This document shows positions 34,960 through 43,928 of a DNA stretch of 64,000 nt, in pieces; the first letter of the stretch is position 1, and each line of letters opens with the position of its first letter. This stretch comes from UA16 sp905478895. GTDB lineage: Bacteria; Bacteroidota; Bacteroidia; Flavobacteriales_D; Sanyastnellaceae. Below the pieces are notes generated by a model. That model searched no databases. It saw only the letters and a program-made list of their open reading frames with translations, and was not told where the DNA came from. Position numbers and translations under genes: made by a program. Location: positions 1,550,001-1,614,000 of the forward strand of contig CALSQO010000001.1 in NCBI GenBank assembly GCA_943788495.1, written 5' to 3'.

Positions 34960-36533
34960 TCGACAGTGACTTGATGGGTTCCTTCAATGGCGACTTGGAG
35001 ACGCAGGCGTTCATTGCCCGTGAAGACGACTTCACCTTCGGAGTCCATGCGCGCTGAAAAAACCAATTCACTTGGGTTTTTCAACCGCAAATCGCTCACC
35101 GGCACGCGCCATTCCATGGCATTGGATGCGCCTGAATCATCGCCAAAAGAAGGCACTATTCCTTGGATGAATTCGGAGGAAAAAGCCTCATTGGGGTGCA
35201 GCCATTCTGCATTGAATTCCCAATCCACGGGAAATCCATTGGTCAATCGCAGCACCAGATCCCCCTCAAATTGAGGCAAATCCGTCCCGTCAAAGGCGAA
35301 GGTCTGTTCCACGGTAAATTGCTCAATGGCACCGCGAAGCGGCCATTCCAAATCCAACTGCAATTGCGGTGGATAGCGTGCATCAAAAAAGTCTTGTCCG
35401 CCGGAGACGTCACCCAACGGATTCAACAGTCCCGCCCCTTGCATTGTGACCCATTCCGGCAAATAACCAAGGAGTTCAAAAATAGAAGGACCCGATTCGA
35501 GCAAATCCATGAACCACTCCCCTGGCTCTACTTCACCAGAGCTCCAGTCTGCACGCGAGATAAATTGGGGCGCACCCAATTGCGGATGTCCGACATTGAT
35601 CCCGTCGACCTGCAAGGCTTCAAAATCCAAGCGCATGTCTGCCGCGAGGGTGTTTTGAAAGGAGAGCGATGCACGCGTGGGATTGATCTCCAAAAATCCA
35701 TTGGTAAATACATCGGGATCGAAGACTTTCTGTTCGACGTCAAAGTCCAACGTTTCTTGACCGAAATATCCCGCGACTTGCTGCACCAGCAAATCCTTGA
35801 AATGCATGCTGACGAGGATGCTGTCCGACCCATACACTTGAGCCGTGTCTTCGATGAAGGCCGGAGTACCAATGGTCAATTCACTCGCAATTCGATTGAT
35901 GTCGTTGCCCGAAACTCCAGTTAAATCAATAGAAGCGCCGGAAAGGTCAATCACCCCCGATTCCGTTTGAAAACCACCCGAAGTGCTCGGCGGCAGCACC
36001 ACATACAATTCGACCGCCTCCCCTGCAATGGTGACGCTGGGGAAATTGTAGCGCATTTCCACGTAGCCATCGGTTGAGCTTTCAACGGAATATTCAATCC
36101 GACCTGACTCCAAGACAATGGACGAGAATTGCTGGTCAATTCCTTGAAAAGCGATATCCTCCTCGGTATCCAATAGCACGGCTCCCGGTGGCACCTCAAA
36201 GGGTCCCCCCGAGAAATCAGGTGTTAATTCCTGAGCAACGAGCGTATCGGGAAGTTTTGTGAGAGCTTCAATGTCCAATTCCGAAATCACGCCATCAAAA
36301 CGAATGACCGCGACCGATCCGGTTTCGATCGTGGCGAGGGAATCTCCAATCACATCGGTCCAATCCAATAAATCATCCACCAGAGGCAAGGCAACGTCCA
36401 CCTCCCATGTGGTCGGCTTGCGCGTGCATCCTGAAAAGCAAACCAATGCCGATAGCATTACCACCGCCACCAACGGCAGTGAAACGCTTATTTCCTCGCG
36501 GAAATTCATGAATGCAAATCGGTTCATTTTCAT
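34956..36533 (-). CDS. Large beta-rich lipoprotein of unknown function
   Basis: 525 residues from the ATG at 36533 (MKMNRFAFMNF); MNRF at 36527 is an alternative. The lipoprotein signal VMLSALVCFSGC is clear. The body is almost entirely predicted beta structure with repeated Ile/Leu/Asp-rich strands (GSVAVIRFDGVISELDIEAL, IDLSGASIDLTGVSGND) and ends in LQVAIEGTHQVTVE. I do not recognise a named domain. It starts 14 bases after the dapF-DUF4105 stop and overlaps the barrel gene by 4 bases, suggesting an outer-membrane lipoprotein-barrel pair. Confidence 0.75.
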   Translation of the reverse strand: MKMNRFAFMNFREEISVSLPLVAVVMLSALVCFSGCTRKPTTWEVDVALPLVDDLLDWTDVIGDSLATIETGSVAVIRFDGVISELDIEALTKLPDTLVAQELTPDFSGGPFEVPPGAVLLDTEEDIAFQGIDQQFSSIVLESGRIEYSVESSTDGYVEMRYNFPSVTIAGEAVELYVVLPPSTSGGFQTESGVIDLSGASIDLTGVSGNDINRIASELTIGTPAFIEDTAQVYGSDSILVSMHFKDLLVQQVAGYFGQETLDFDVEQKVFDPDVFTNGFLEINPTRASLSFQNTLAADMRLDFEALQVDGINVGHPQLGAPQFISRADWSSGEVEPGEWFMDLLESGPSIFELLGYLPEWVTMQGAGLLNPLGDVSGGQDFFDARYPPQLQLDLEWPLRGAIEQFTVEQTFAFDGTDLPQFEGDLVLRLTNGFPVDWEFNAEWLHPNEAFSSEFIQGIVPSFGDDSGASNAMEWRVPVSDLRLKNPSELVFSARMDSEGEVVFTGNERLRLQVAIEGTHQVTVE

Positions 36534-36546
36534 ATCATCTCGAGGC

Positions 36547-38637
36547 TCAGCGCTTTTGCATCCGTTCATAAACCGTCTTCCTCGCTCTGCCCCACGGCCA
36601 CTTCCAAGGATCAAGGGTCAACCAAACTGACCATGCCAAACACGCGCTTACTAAAGATACAAATTGTGGAACAAATGCTCCAGCGATCAAAAAGAGCAAG
36701 ATCGAAAGCGCTAAAATAAACTGAAGCCGATCGGCCCAATGAGATTTGAAGCGGCGCAAACCAGCGAGAAGGGCCAGGAATGGAGATGCCCAGATGAGGT
36801 TCCAATTTGCCCATGTATCCTGGTGATCGGTAATGGTCCACATCAACAATAACAACACGCCCAGCAATCCAGCCAATGACTGTACTGCCTTTCCAGCCCA
36901 TCGCTCCTTGCGCGAAGGCTCCATGCCATTGCGCGATTGAACCAATCGCCTAATGCCCCACCCGCTCGTCCAAATCAAGACCACGAAGGCCCAAAACACC
37001 GGATGCTTCATGGATCCCGTAGGCACGGAACGAAACCATGGACGCTGCGGAGGCAATAATTCGACAGGCGGTCCCGCAACAGGCTGTCCATCCAGAGTGA
37101 CGTGCATCATTTGCGCCATCAAACCATCCGGCAAAAAGCTAGAACCGCATGCGGGCATTGCACGATCCACGCGCGGTCCCAAAATGAAGTCAATCCCCGC
37201 TTCAATCCAGGCATCTCCTTGGATGTATGGCTCCAGTGCTTGTCGGTACGTGATCTCTTTTAAACGGGCTTCGTCCTTCTGACAATGCGGTTCAAAACGA
37301 TCTCCCCATGCATTTTGCAAGGCACTGAGGGCCCGGGTACTGCAATTGTCGTGGAGAAACTTGTAGGAGTAAACCCGATTTTCAGGCAGGTGATTCCATT
37401 CCAAAAAGGCAATCAGCACCCGAGCGTCGTCTGCGCTAATTTCAAGGACTTGCTCCAAAATGGCTCGATTGGCCGTCAAATATTCACGCTGAAACGCAGC
37501 GAATGGAGCTTTGGCCAGCCGATAATCCAACTGGCCGCGCATGAAACGCGCATAAAAACCCTCGCTGAATTGGAACGTGCCATAGTTGTACGTCCAATCG
37601 ACGGGTGGTGTCTGTCCCCAATCTGTAATCCGAATGGCCGTGTGCCCCCACGCACTGTACAATTCAGGACCGGGTGAACCGGTCAAAATTGAAACTTGAA
37701 CATCGTCGGACCAAGACGACGCAGCGGCACTGTTCACTGCAGAGGCACCGTTGGATGCTCCAAAGGAACAAAGCAGCAGCACCGCCATCATCAGCCACTT
37801 GGTTCCCTCCTTGACGCCTTGAGAAAGTTGCTGCGCCGCACCCGCAAGCCACACTTTGCGATACGGCGAATCAGGTTTTTGCTCCGATTGAATTTCAATG
37901 ATGAGCTCCCCTCCCGCCATGGTCACCTTGCGCAAGTGCGCTCCCCCCCTTCGATTAAAATCGGCAATAGCCGCTGCAGCGGCTCCGGTGCCGCATGCTT
38001 TGGTTTCATCCTCTACGCCCCGCTCGAAGGTGCGCATTTGCAGTGCTGCCGGACCCGAATGAGCAACAAAATCTACGTTGACGCCATCCGGTGCGTAATG
38101 CGCTTGGTTCCGAATGCCCTGTCCGCGTGAGGAAACATCAAACGCATCCAATTCGCTCGGTTCGATCCATTCAATGTGATGAGGACTTCCCGTGTCGACA
38201 AAATCAGCTAATCCTGAGGAGCTCGCCCAATGCGGCGCTTTGATCGGCGGATTCACATCCATCAGTTGAACAGCCGGTACTTCGAGCTCAGAATGCCATT
38301 TCACCGCGTGCACACCATCGCATGCATGCAAAACACCTCCCTCAGGCTCCATCCATCCCTGGGTGCGCAAAAAAGCAAACAAAGCACGGCTACCATTGCC
38401 GCAAAACGAGCGGGATCCGTCAGCATTGAGGTAATCCATTTCCCAGGCATCGCACTTTCCTGAAGCATCTAGATCTGTGCGCGGTTGAAAAAAAATCACC
38501 CCATCCGCACCGAGGCCCTGCTGGCGGTCGCACCACAAAGCAATGTCCTCCGCCTTGGGCAATTCCGGCCATTCACGTTGATCTAACAAGATGAAATCAT
38601 TGCCTGTGCCTTCCCATTTCCAGAAATTGAAATGCAT
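36547..38637 (-). CDS. dapF: Diaminopimelate epimerase fused to a DUF4105 membrane protein
   Basis: 696 residues as read. Residues 1-265 are DapF, which interconverts LL- and meso-diaminopimelate for lysine and peptidoglycan. Both catalytic cysteines are present: C79 in NADGSRSFCGNGSRA and C215 in DETKACGTGAAA. From about residue 281 a signal-like helix (WLMMAVLLLCSFGASNGASA) begins a second protein: a DUF4105 periplasmic domain (LYSAWGHTAIRI, YNYGTFQFSEGFYARF, YSYKFLHDNCSTRAL) and four C-terminal membrane helices. A cytoplasmic enzyme joined to an exported domain is unusual. The sequence at the joint reads TGATGATGG (37793-37785), the usual form of two overlapping genes, so a +1 indel in the dapF tail is a serious alternative. 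Confidence 0.9.
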   Translation of the reverse strand: MHFNFWKWEGTGNDFILLDQREWPELPKAEDIALWCDRQQGLGADGVIFFQPRTDLDASGKCDAWEMDYLNADGSRSFCGNGSRALFAFLRTQGWMEPEGGVLHACDGVHAVKWHSELEVPAVQLMDVNPPIKAPHWASSSGLADFVDTGSPHHIEWIEPSELDAFDVSSRGQGIRNQAHYAPDGVNVDFVAHSGPAALQMRTFERGVEDETKACGTGAAAAAIADFNRRGGAHLRKVTMAGGELIIEIQSEQKPDSPYRKVWLAGAAQQLSQGVKEGTKWLMMAVLLLCSFGASNGASAVNSAAASSWSDDVQVSILTGSPGPELYSAWGHTAIRITDWGQTPPVDWTYNYGTFQFSEGFYARFMRGQLDYRLAKAPFAAFQREYLTANRAILEQVLEISADDARVLIAFLEWNHLPENRVYSYKFLHDNCSTRALSALQNAWGDRFEPHCQKDEARLKEITYRQALEPYIQGDAWIEAGIDFILGPRVDRAMPACGSSFLPDGLMAQMMHVTLDGQPVAGPPVELLPPQRPWFRSVPTGSMKHPVFWAFVVLIWTSGWGIRRLVQSRNGMEPSRKERWAGKAVQSLAGLLGVLLLLMWTITDHQDTWANWNLIWASPFLALLAGLRRFKSHWADRLQFILALSILLFLIAGAFVPQFVSLVSACLAWSVWLTLDPWKWPWGRARKTVYERMQKR

Positions 38638-38699
38638 AGTGACGAAGGTAGCCCATCCGGACTGCGCTATCTTTACCCAGTCGTCTAAAATTCAAACCG

Positions 38700-40757
38700 T
38701 TGTCAACCATCGAAACTGGCGTAAAAGCACTCATCCATGCATTTGAGACCATGAGCACTGCGCGTGCCATGAGCGATTTGTATGAAGCGAATGCACGGCT
38801 CACCTCCAAATATGTTCATGCATGCTCTCGTGGCCATGAGGCCATTCAATGGGCAGCAGGTCGTTTGCTTGGCGAACAGGATTATGTGAGCGCCTATTAC
38901 CGCGATGACTGCCTTTTGCTCTCATTGGGCATGGAACCGGAAGAATTGATGCTGCAGTTGCTGGCCAAGGCTGACGACCCCTTTTCTGGAGGACGAACGT
39001 ATTACAGCCATCCGTCGCTCAACCAGCCAGGACTCCCTCGGATTCCACATCAGAGCAGTGCAACAGGCATGCAAGCCATTCCTGCGGCAGGAGTCGCAAT
39101 GGGCGTTCAGTACCGGGAAGTACGGGGCTTGGGACACGACCGTGAGGGGGAAGCACCGGTGGTGATTTGCTCCATCGGAGATGCAGCCATGACGGAAGGG
39201 GAAGTAAGCGAGGCGCTTCACATGAGTGATTTGAAGGAGTTGCCAATCATCTGGTTGGTGCAAGACAACGAGTGGGACATTTCCGCGCATGCTTCGGAAA
39301 TTCGATCCCACGATGTGAGCACGCTGATCAAGGCCTTCCCCCAAATCAAAGCCTTCGAAATCGATGGTGCCGATACGGAAGCGAGCATGGAGACCATGCA
39401 ATCCGCTTTCGATCACGTCCGAAAACACCGAAAACCCGTGATGGTTCATGCCCATGTCCCATTGCTCGGGCATCACACCAGTGGCGTTCGCAAGGAATGG
39501 TACCGTGATGATCTTGAAGCGCATGAAAAACGCGATCCCATTCCAAGGTTGCGAAAGCGACTGGTAGCGCTGGGAATTGAAGAAGATGAATTGAATCGCA
39601 TCCAACGCGAAGCGACGAACAAGGTGCAAGAACAATTTGACAAGGCGCTCTTGAAGCCGGATCCAACACCGGAAAACCTCTTGGCACACACACTTGCTCC
39701 AACGAACATTACGGAGGAAGAAGGCCAACGGATTGGGGACGATGACGAACCGACCCTCATGGTGGATTGTGCGCTCCACGCCATGCAAGAAATCTTGGCC
39801 GAACACCCCGAAGCGTTGCTCTACGGACAAGATGTAGGAGGCCGACTGGGTGGCGTTTTTCGGGAGGCCGCCACCTTGGCGCAGAAGTTTGGCGACGACC
39901 GGGTATTCAACACTCCCATTCAGGAGGCATTCATTATTGGCTCCACTGCCGGAATGTCCGCTGCCGGATTGCGCCCCATCGTGGAGGTGCAGTTTGCAGA
40001 TTACTTGTGGCCGGGACTCAATCAATTGTTCACGGAATTGAGTCGCAGTTATTTCCTCTCAAATGGTCAATGGCCCGTTCACAGCGTCATCCGGGTTCCC
40101 ATTGGGGCCTATGGATCGGGTGGTCCTTACCACAGTTCCAGCATTGAATCAGTATTGGCCAACATTCGGGGCATCAAAGTCGTCTATCCTTCGAATGGCG
40201 CGGACCTCAAAGGGCTCTTGAAATCCGCTTATTACGATCCCAATCCCGTTGTCGTCCTGGAACACAAAGGTTTGTATTGGTCCAAAATTCCCGGCACGGA
40301 AAGCGCCAAGGTCATCGAACCGGATTCCGCCTACCGCGTGCCCATAGGGAAAGCCCTTCTTGCGCAACCAAGCACCGCTGACGGCGACCCCAAATGCACA
40401 GTGATCACATACGGACGAGGGGTGTATTGGGCAAAAGAAGCCATTGAAGGGCTCGAAGAACACGTTGAAATCTTGGATTTGAGATCGATTAGCCCCGTTG
40501 ATTTTGACATGATTTCCGAACGCATCAGCCGCACGCACCGTGCGTTGATAGTGACTGAGGAGCCTGTGCTCAACGGTTTTGCTCAAGCACTTGCGGGGCG
40601 CATCAGCACGGAGCTTTTCGCGGCTTTGGATGCACCTATCCGAGTCGTAGGATCCATGGAAACACCTGCCATTCCCTTGAATGAAGCTTTGGAACGGTTT
40701 GTGCTCGTCAATGCGGATAAGGTGCGAAAAGCACTGGATGAAACCCTCGCATTTTGA
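38700..40757 (+). CDS. 2-oxo-acid dehydrogenase E1, alpha and beta subunits fused
   Basis: 685 residues. The first half is the E1 alpha fold: SKYVHACSRGHEAIQWAAG, then the thiamine diphosphate site GDAAMTEGEVSEALH with the downstream QDN. The second half, from about residue 330, is E1 beta (LLYGQDVGGRLGGVFREA, GLRPIVEVQFADYLWPGLNQL, GGPYHSSSIES). Such fused E1 proteins in Bacteroidota are usually assigned to the branched-chain 2-oxo-acid dehydrogenase complex, which feeds acyl-CoA into fatty acid synthesis and energy metabolism; the exact substrate is not proven. No ATG precedes the first conserved helix (ALIHAFETMSTARAM), so the TTG at 38700 is the probable start. It is divergent from dapF. 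Confidence 0.88.
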   Translation: MSTIETGVKALIHAFETMSTARAMSDLYEANARLTSKYVHACSRGHEAIQWAAGRLLGEQDYVSAYYRDDCLLLSLGMEPEELMLQLLAKADDPFSGGRTYYSHPSLNQPGLPRIPHQSSATGMQAIPAAGVAMGVQYREVRGLGHDREGEAPVVICSIGDAAMTEGEVSEALHMSDLKELPIIWLVQDNEWDISAHASEIRSHDVSTLIKAFPQIKAFEIDGADTEASMETMQSAFDHVRKHRKPVMVHAHVPLLGHHTSGVRKEWYRDDLEAHEKRDPIPRLRKRLVALGIEEDELNRIQREATNKVQEQFDKALLKPDPTPENLLAHTLAPTNITEEEGQRIGDDDEPTLMVDCALHAMQEILAEHPEALLYGQDVGGRLGGVFREAATLAQKFGDDRVFNTPIQEAFIIGSTAGMSAAGLRPIVEVQFADYLWPGLNQLFTELSRSYFLSNGQWPVHSVIRVPIGAYGSGGPYHSSSIESVLANIRGIKVVYPSNGADLKGLLKSAYYDPNPVVVLEHKGLYWSKIPGTESAKVIEPDSAYRVPIGKALLAQPSTADGDPKCTVITYGRGVYWAKEAIEGLEEHVEILDLRSISPVDFDMISERISRTHRALIVTEEPVLNGFAQALAGRISTELFAALDAPIRVVGSMETPAIPLNEALERFVLVNADKVRKALDETLAF

Positions 40758-41332
40758 ATCGATTCCTCCCCTACCTCCTCCGGAGGAACGCCATTGGCCT
40801 CATGACGCTCTTAATTTGTTTGCCGCCAGCCCAGGCGGAGGAACACGGCAAGCCATGGAGCGGAACAATCACCTACGACGTGCAGGCGCTGAATAATGAA
40901 GCGTCCGACTGGGATTACTTGCCTCAGACCATTACTTATCACACCAACGGAAAGGCCTGGAAAATTGTAGAACAAGGGACCAGTTTCGAACGCATTTGGA
41001 TGGGGAATTTGGACGAGGAAAAGTTTCACGTGCTTTTCCATTTTCTGGGGCACGCAGTGGAATTATTGGAACCTTGTCCCGCTGCTTCTGATGACCCGAA
41101 CGGGGAGTGGTACGATGCTGCGGCGCCTTGCCCATGGGCTGTGCTTGCTTTGCCCAAATCCTGCACCCTTCGGGATGGTCCGGCTACGTACCGCATTGCC
41201 GTCCGAGAAAAGGTCGATCGGGCAGCCAAGGACTGGAAACGAACGTTTTTCGAACTGCCGGAGGAATACGAGCCAATGGACCGTCTTTCCCTCGCGGCCT
41301 TGATGTCATCGCTTTCTCCCAGCGAAGATTGA
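40754..41332 (+). CDS. Secreted hypothetical protein, DUF4412-like
   Basis: 192 residues from a TTG at 40754 that overlaps the E1 stop as TTGA. A later ATG at 40802 would leave a signal peptide without positive charge, so the TTG is preferred. A signal peptide (RRNAIGLMTLLICLPPAQA) precedes a beta-rich domain (WSGTITYDVQALNNE, TITYHTNGKAWKIVEQG) resembling the DUF4412/LolA-like fold found in small Bacteroidota exported proteins. Three to four cysteines (EPCPAAS, APCPWAV, SCTLRDG) may form disulfides. The function is unknown. Confidence 0.65.
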   Translation: MNRFLPYLLRRNAIGLMTLLICLPPAQAEEHGKPWSGTITYDVQALNNEASDWDYLPQTITYHTNGKAWKIVEQGTSFERIWMGNLDEEKFHVLFHFLGHAVELLEPCPAASDDPNGEWYDAAAPCPWAVLALPKSCTLRDGPATYRIAVREKVDRAAKDWKRTFFELPEEYEPMDRLSLAALMSSLSPSED

Positions 41333-41433
41333 TAGTCAGCAACTTACTTCCTCAATAGAAGCAACCTGCACCCACAATCACGCAGATTCTGGAAGGATGC
41401 GAACAAATCCGTCCATCGCCGGGTCATATTGCC

Positions 41434-42516
41434 ATGACGCAGGCGAAGAAAAGCGAGTGGATTGTAGAAAGTTGCCGCAAAGAAGCCCCGGATGCTATGC
41501 GCATCCAATTGCGGCGCAAGCACAACATTGGTCACGCGCCCATCGCCTCTCAACCGGGCGCCAGCGTTGAATTCCTATTGCCGACCCGTCCGCGACTCAA
41601 CCGCTGTTACTCGCTCATTTCAACCATTGATTCTGACGCGCCCGAGTTCATCGTAAAAGATGTCAAAGGTGGAATCGCTAGCCAGTTTTTTCATGAACAA
41701 CTGAAAACCGGTGATACACTCGAAATGCGAAGCGTTCAAAACAACCTTTGGAAGGACGACTGGAGCGAGGAACCGAAAACCTTCATTTGCTTCGCTGGAG
41801 GAATCGGGATCAGTCCCGTTTATAGTCTGCTTCGGTGGGGGCTGCAAAACCCAGGAATCCCTGCGCACTCGTTTCGGGTGTTTTATGGTTCGCGTACGCC
41901 GCGTCATGCGCTGCTCGCAAAAGAATTGGATGATCTAAAGTCAAATGACCGATTCGAACTGCACCGACTCTTTTCCGAACGTTCCAATTCAGAGGAAGAT
42001 ACCTTGGGACACATCACGAAGTCCCAAGTCAGAAAGTGGTTGACCGACAACCCGGAGGCCAGGACCGCAGAATATGTGATCAGTGGACCTTTTGGGATGA
42101 TGCAAAACGTGCACGACGTTTTGGACGAATTGAACATCCCCGCTTCACAACGGCACACCGAATACTTCACCGACCGCATCATTCAGTCCCAGCAAAATGT
42201 GCTCGGATCAGAAGCAACAAAAATACAAATACGGCCAAAATGCACGATTGAAATTGAGCAAGATTCGGGCATTCAAACCTTTACGATGCACGGCGACGGC
42301 AAGTCCATTTTGCGCGCCGCTTTGGAAGCGGGCTTGGACGTTCCTCACTCGTGCAGAGGGGGCATTTGCCTTTCTTGCCAGGCACAAGTGATTGATGGTG
42401 AAATCGTGCGAGATGGAGTGAGCGGTCTATCCGAAAGTGAGAAATCTGACGGCAAAATTCTTTGCTGCCGAACGCAACCCAAGACCAGCCAGCTCAAGTT
42501 GAGATTTGATCGCTGA
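41434..42516 (+). CDS. PaaE-like ferredoxin reductase (FAD, NAD(P)H, 2Fe-2S)
   Basis: 360 residues. Three domains: an FAD-binding barrel with LNRCYSLIST (RxYS motif), an NAD(P)H-binding domain with FICFAGGIGISPVYSLLRW and the late ERHTEYF-type element (QRHTEYFTDR), and a C-terminal plant-type 2Fe-2S ferredoxin with cysteines in HSCRGGICLSC and a fourth in ILCCRTQP. This is the layout of PaaE of phenylacetyl-CoA epoxidase and related electron-transfer subunits. No paaABCD genes are in the window, so here it is an orphan reductase serving an unseen oxygenase or desaturase. Confidence 0.9.
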   Translation: MTQAKKSEWIVESCRKEAPDAMRIQLRRKHNIGHAPIASQPGASVEFLLPTRPRLNRCYSLISTIDSDAPEFIVKDVKGGIASQFFHEQLKTGDTLEMRSVQNNLWKDDWSEEPKTFICFAGGIGISPVYSLLRWGLQNPGIPAHSFRVFYGSRTPRHALLAKELDDLKSNDRFELHRLFSERSNSEEDTLGHITKSQVRKWLTDNPEARTAEYVISGPFGMMQNVHDVLDELNIPASQRHTEYFTDRIIQSQQNVLGSEATKIQIRPKCTIEIEQDSGIQTFTMHGDGKSILRAALEAGLDVPHSCRGGICLSCQAQVIDGEIVRDGVSGLSESEKSDGKILCCRTQPKTSQLKLRFDR

Positions 42517-42638
42517 TTCGTTGCCAAACAACATTCATTTGTGACTGGAATCGCGCTGTTCAATGGCTCAACCCTAGCGCTCGTGCCGGTATGACAAAGG
42601 ACTGACAATTGGCCGTGGCTCTTCCTGGAATCCCTCTG

Positions 42639-42646
42639 TAAATTTG
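42639..42646 (+). promoter_or_regulatory. Probable -7 promoter element of the HmuY-like operon
   Basis: TAAATTTG, a perfect match to the Bacteroidota TAnnTTTG element, 28 bases before the ATG at 42674. No good -33 TTTG is found at the right spacing, so the call rests on one element. I see no Fur-box-like palindrome. Confidence 0.4.
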
Positions 42647-42673
42647 CCTTTGATATTCACCCAAAACAAGAAG

Positions 42674-43918
42674 ATGCTGCACCACCCTTTCCGCTATGCA
42701 ATGCTGATGGCCCTAACGGCAATCGCTTTTACAAACAGCCACGCACAAACGGTCATTGAAGATTCGTTCTCCTTGGAAGCGGGGTATGAAGACATGGCAT
42801 TTTACAGCCTAGAAACTGGCGTCGTAGCCCAAAGTCCACTGGCGGATTGGCACATTGCCTTGGACATACGCCCCATGGGGAGCACTGCTCGCATCAATTG
42901 CGGCACGGGAATGAAGCTGTACCCTTATGGCAATCTTGAGCAATGGTTGAATGTTGATTTCGAGAATTGGGTCGCCCCTGCACCATTGCGCAACGACCAT
43001 TCCGATTGGTCGAATGCCGCTTTCGCTCAAGGCGGAGACGGAATGTTCGACCTCGGTTGGGGCGTCTATGACGTCATCACTCATGAGGTGGAATCGGACA
43101 AAATGTACCTCATCGAACTTCCAGATGGCACCTGGAAGCAATTCGCTTTGCTCTCCCTCATCGATGGAGTTTATGAATTCCAAGTGGCGGACATCGACGG
43201 AGCCAATGAGACGCTGCTTGCAATCAACAAGGCAGACTACGAAGGCAAGCTGTTTGCATATTGCAACTTAAGCACCGGGCAAATCTTGGATTTGGAGCCC
43301 GACGCGCCATGGGACTTCCAGTTCTTGACATACACCGAGGACATTGGAGAAGGCACCTATTATGCCGTGGTCGGCGCTCTGGCTCATCCCAACGTCATGG
43401 TCCAACAAGTTGATGATTTGTACGATCCCTACACAGACGGTGATTATAACATAGATTCATTTTCGCTGGCCACGAATGAAGTCGGCTACGATTGGAAAAG
43501 CTACGTACCGGGCGCCGGCTATGCCTTGGAATCCAGCCGCTGTTATTTCGTTTCTGCGAATGATGGAACCGTATGGCGCATGGTGATGACGGGCTTCGAT
43601 GGCGCTTCTACAGGCAACATCAGCATCGGAAAAGTGGAAGCAACCGTTTCATCTGTCGTTGATCCAAAGCAATCTTTGGCAATCCAAGCGTTTCCAAACC
43701 CCATTGAATCCGGACAAAATCTGACCCTGCAAGCGCCGCAACAATTTGAGCAAGCAACTTTCCGAATTTGCACCTCTTCCGGAGCCACTGCTGCGCAGTT
43801 CCAACCCACGCAATTCCCTTGGACCATGAATACGTCCAACTTGGTGCGCGGTTTCTATTTCGTCGAAGGCATCAATGCAGAAGGCAACCGGATTCAATCC
43901 CGATTCGTAGTCGACTGA
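42674..43918 (+). CDS. HmuY-like protein with a T9SS sorting domain
   Basis: 414 residues from the ATG at 42674. A signal peptide (MLMALTAIAFTNSHAQ) is followed by a beta-rich domain with HmuY-family features: ADWHIALDIRPMGSTARINCGTGMKLY, GWGVYDVITHEVESDKMYLIEL, and the repeat-like NEVGYDWKSYVPGAGYALE. HmuY proteins bind haem and pass it to a TonB-dependent receptor. The C terminus is a T9SS type A sorting domain (AIQAFPNPIESGQNL... FYFVEGINAEGN). It starts an operon with the receptor (11-base gap) and an HmuY lipoprotein. Haem as ligand is inferred from the family; no binding residues are proven. Confidence 0.82.
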   Translation: MLHHPFRYAMLMALTAIAFTNSHAQTVIEDSFSLEAGYEDMAFYSLETGVVAQSPLADWHIALDIRPMGSTARINCGTGMKLYPYGNLEQWLNVDFENWVAPAPLRNDHSDWSNAAFAQGGDGMFDLGWGVYDVITHEVESDKMYLIELPDGTWKQFALLSLIDGVYEFQVADIDGANETLLAINKADYEGKLFAYCNLSTGQILDLEPDAPWDFQFLTYTEDIGEGTYYAVVGALAHPNVMVQQVDDLYDPYTDGDYNIDSFSLATNEVGYDWKSYVPGAGYALESSRCYFVSANDGTVWRMVMTGFDGASTGNISIGKVEATVSSVVDPKQSLAIQAFPNPIESGQNLTLQAPQQFEQATFRICTSSGATAAQFQPTQFPWTMNTSNLVRGFYFVEGINAEGNRIQSRFVVD

Positions 43919-43928
43919 TCCCAGCGCA

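Noticed and set aside
38922..40025. 367-codon minus-strand ORF opposite the E1 gene
   Set aside because: Antisense shadow of the E1 dehydrogenase; His/Cys-rich composition typical of shadows here.
42517..42673. Fur box or riboswitch before the HmuY-like operon
   Set aside because: No clear palindrome or conserved structure was found; only a -7 element is visible.
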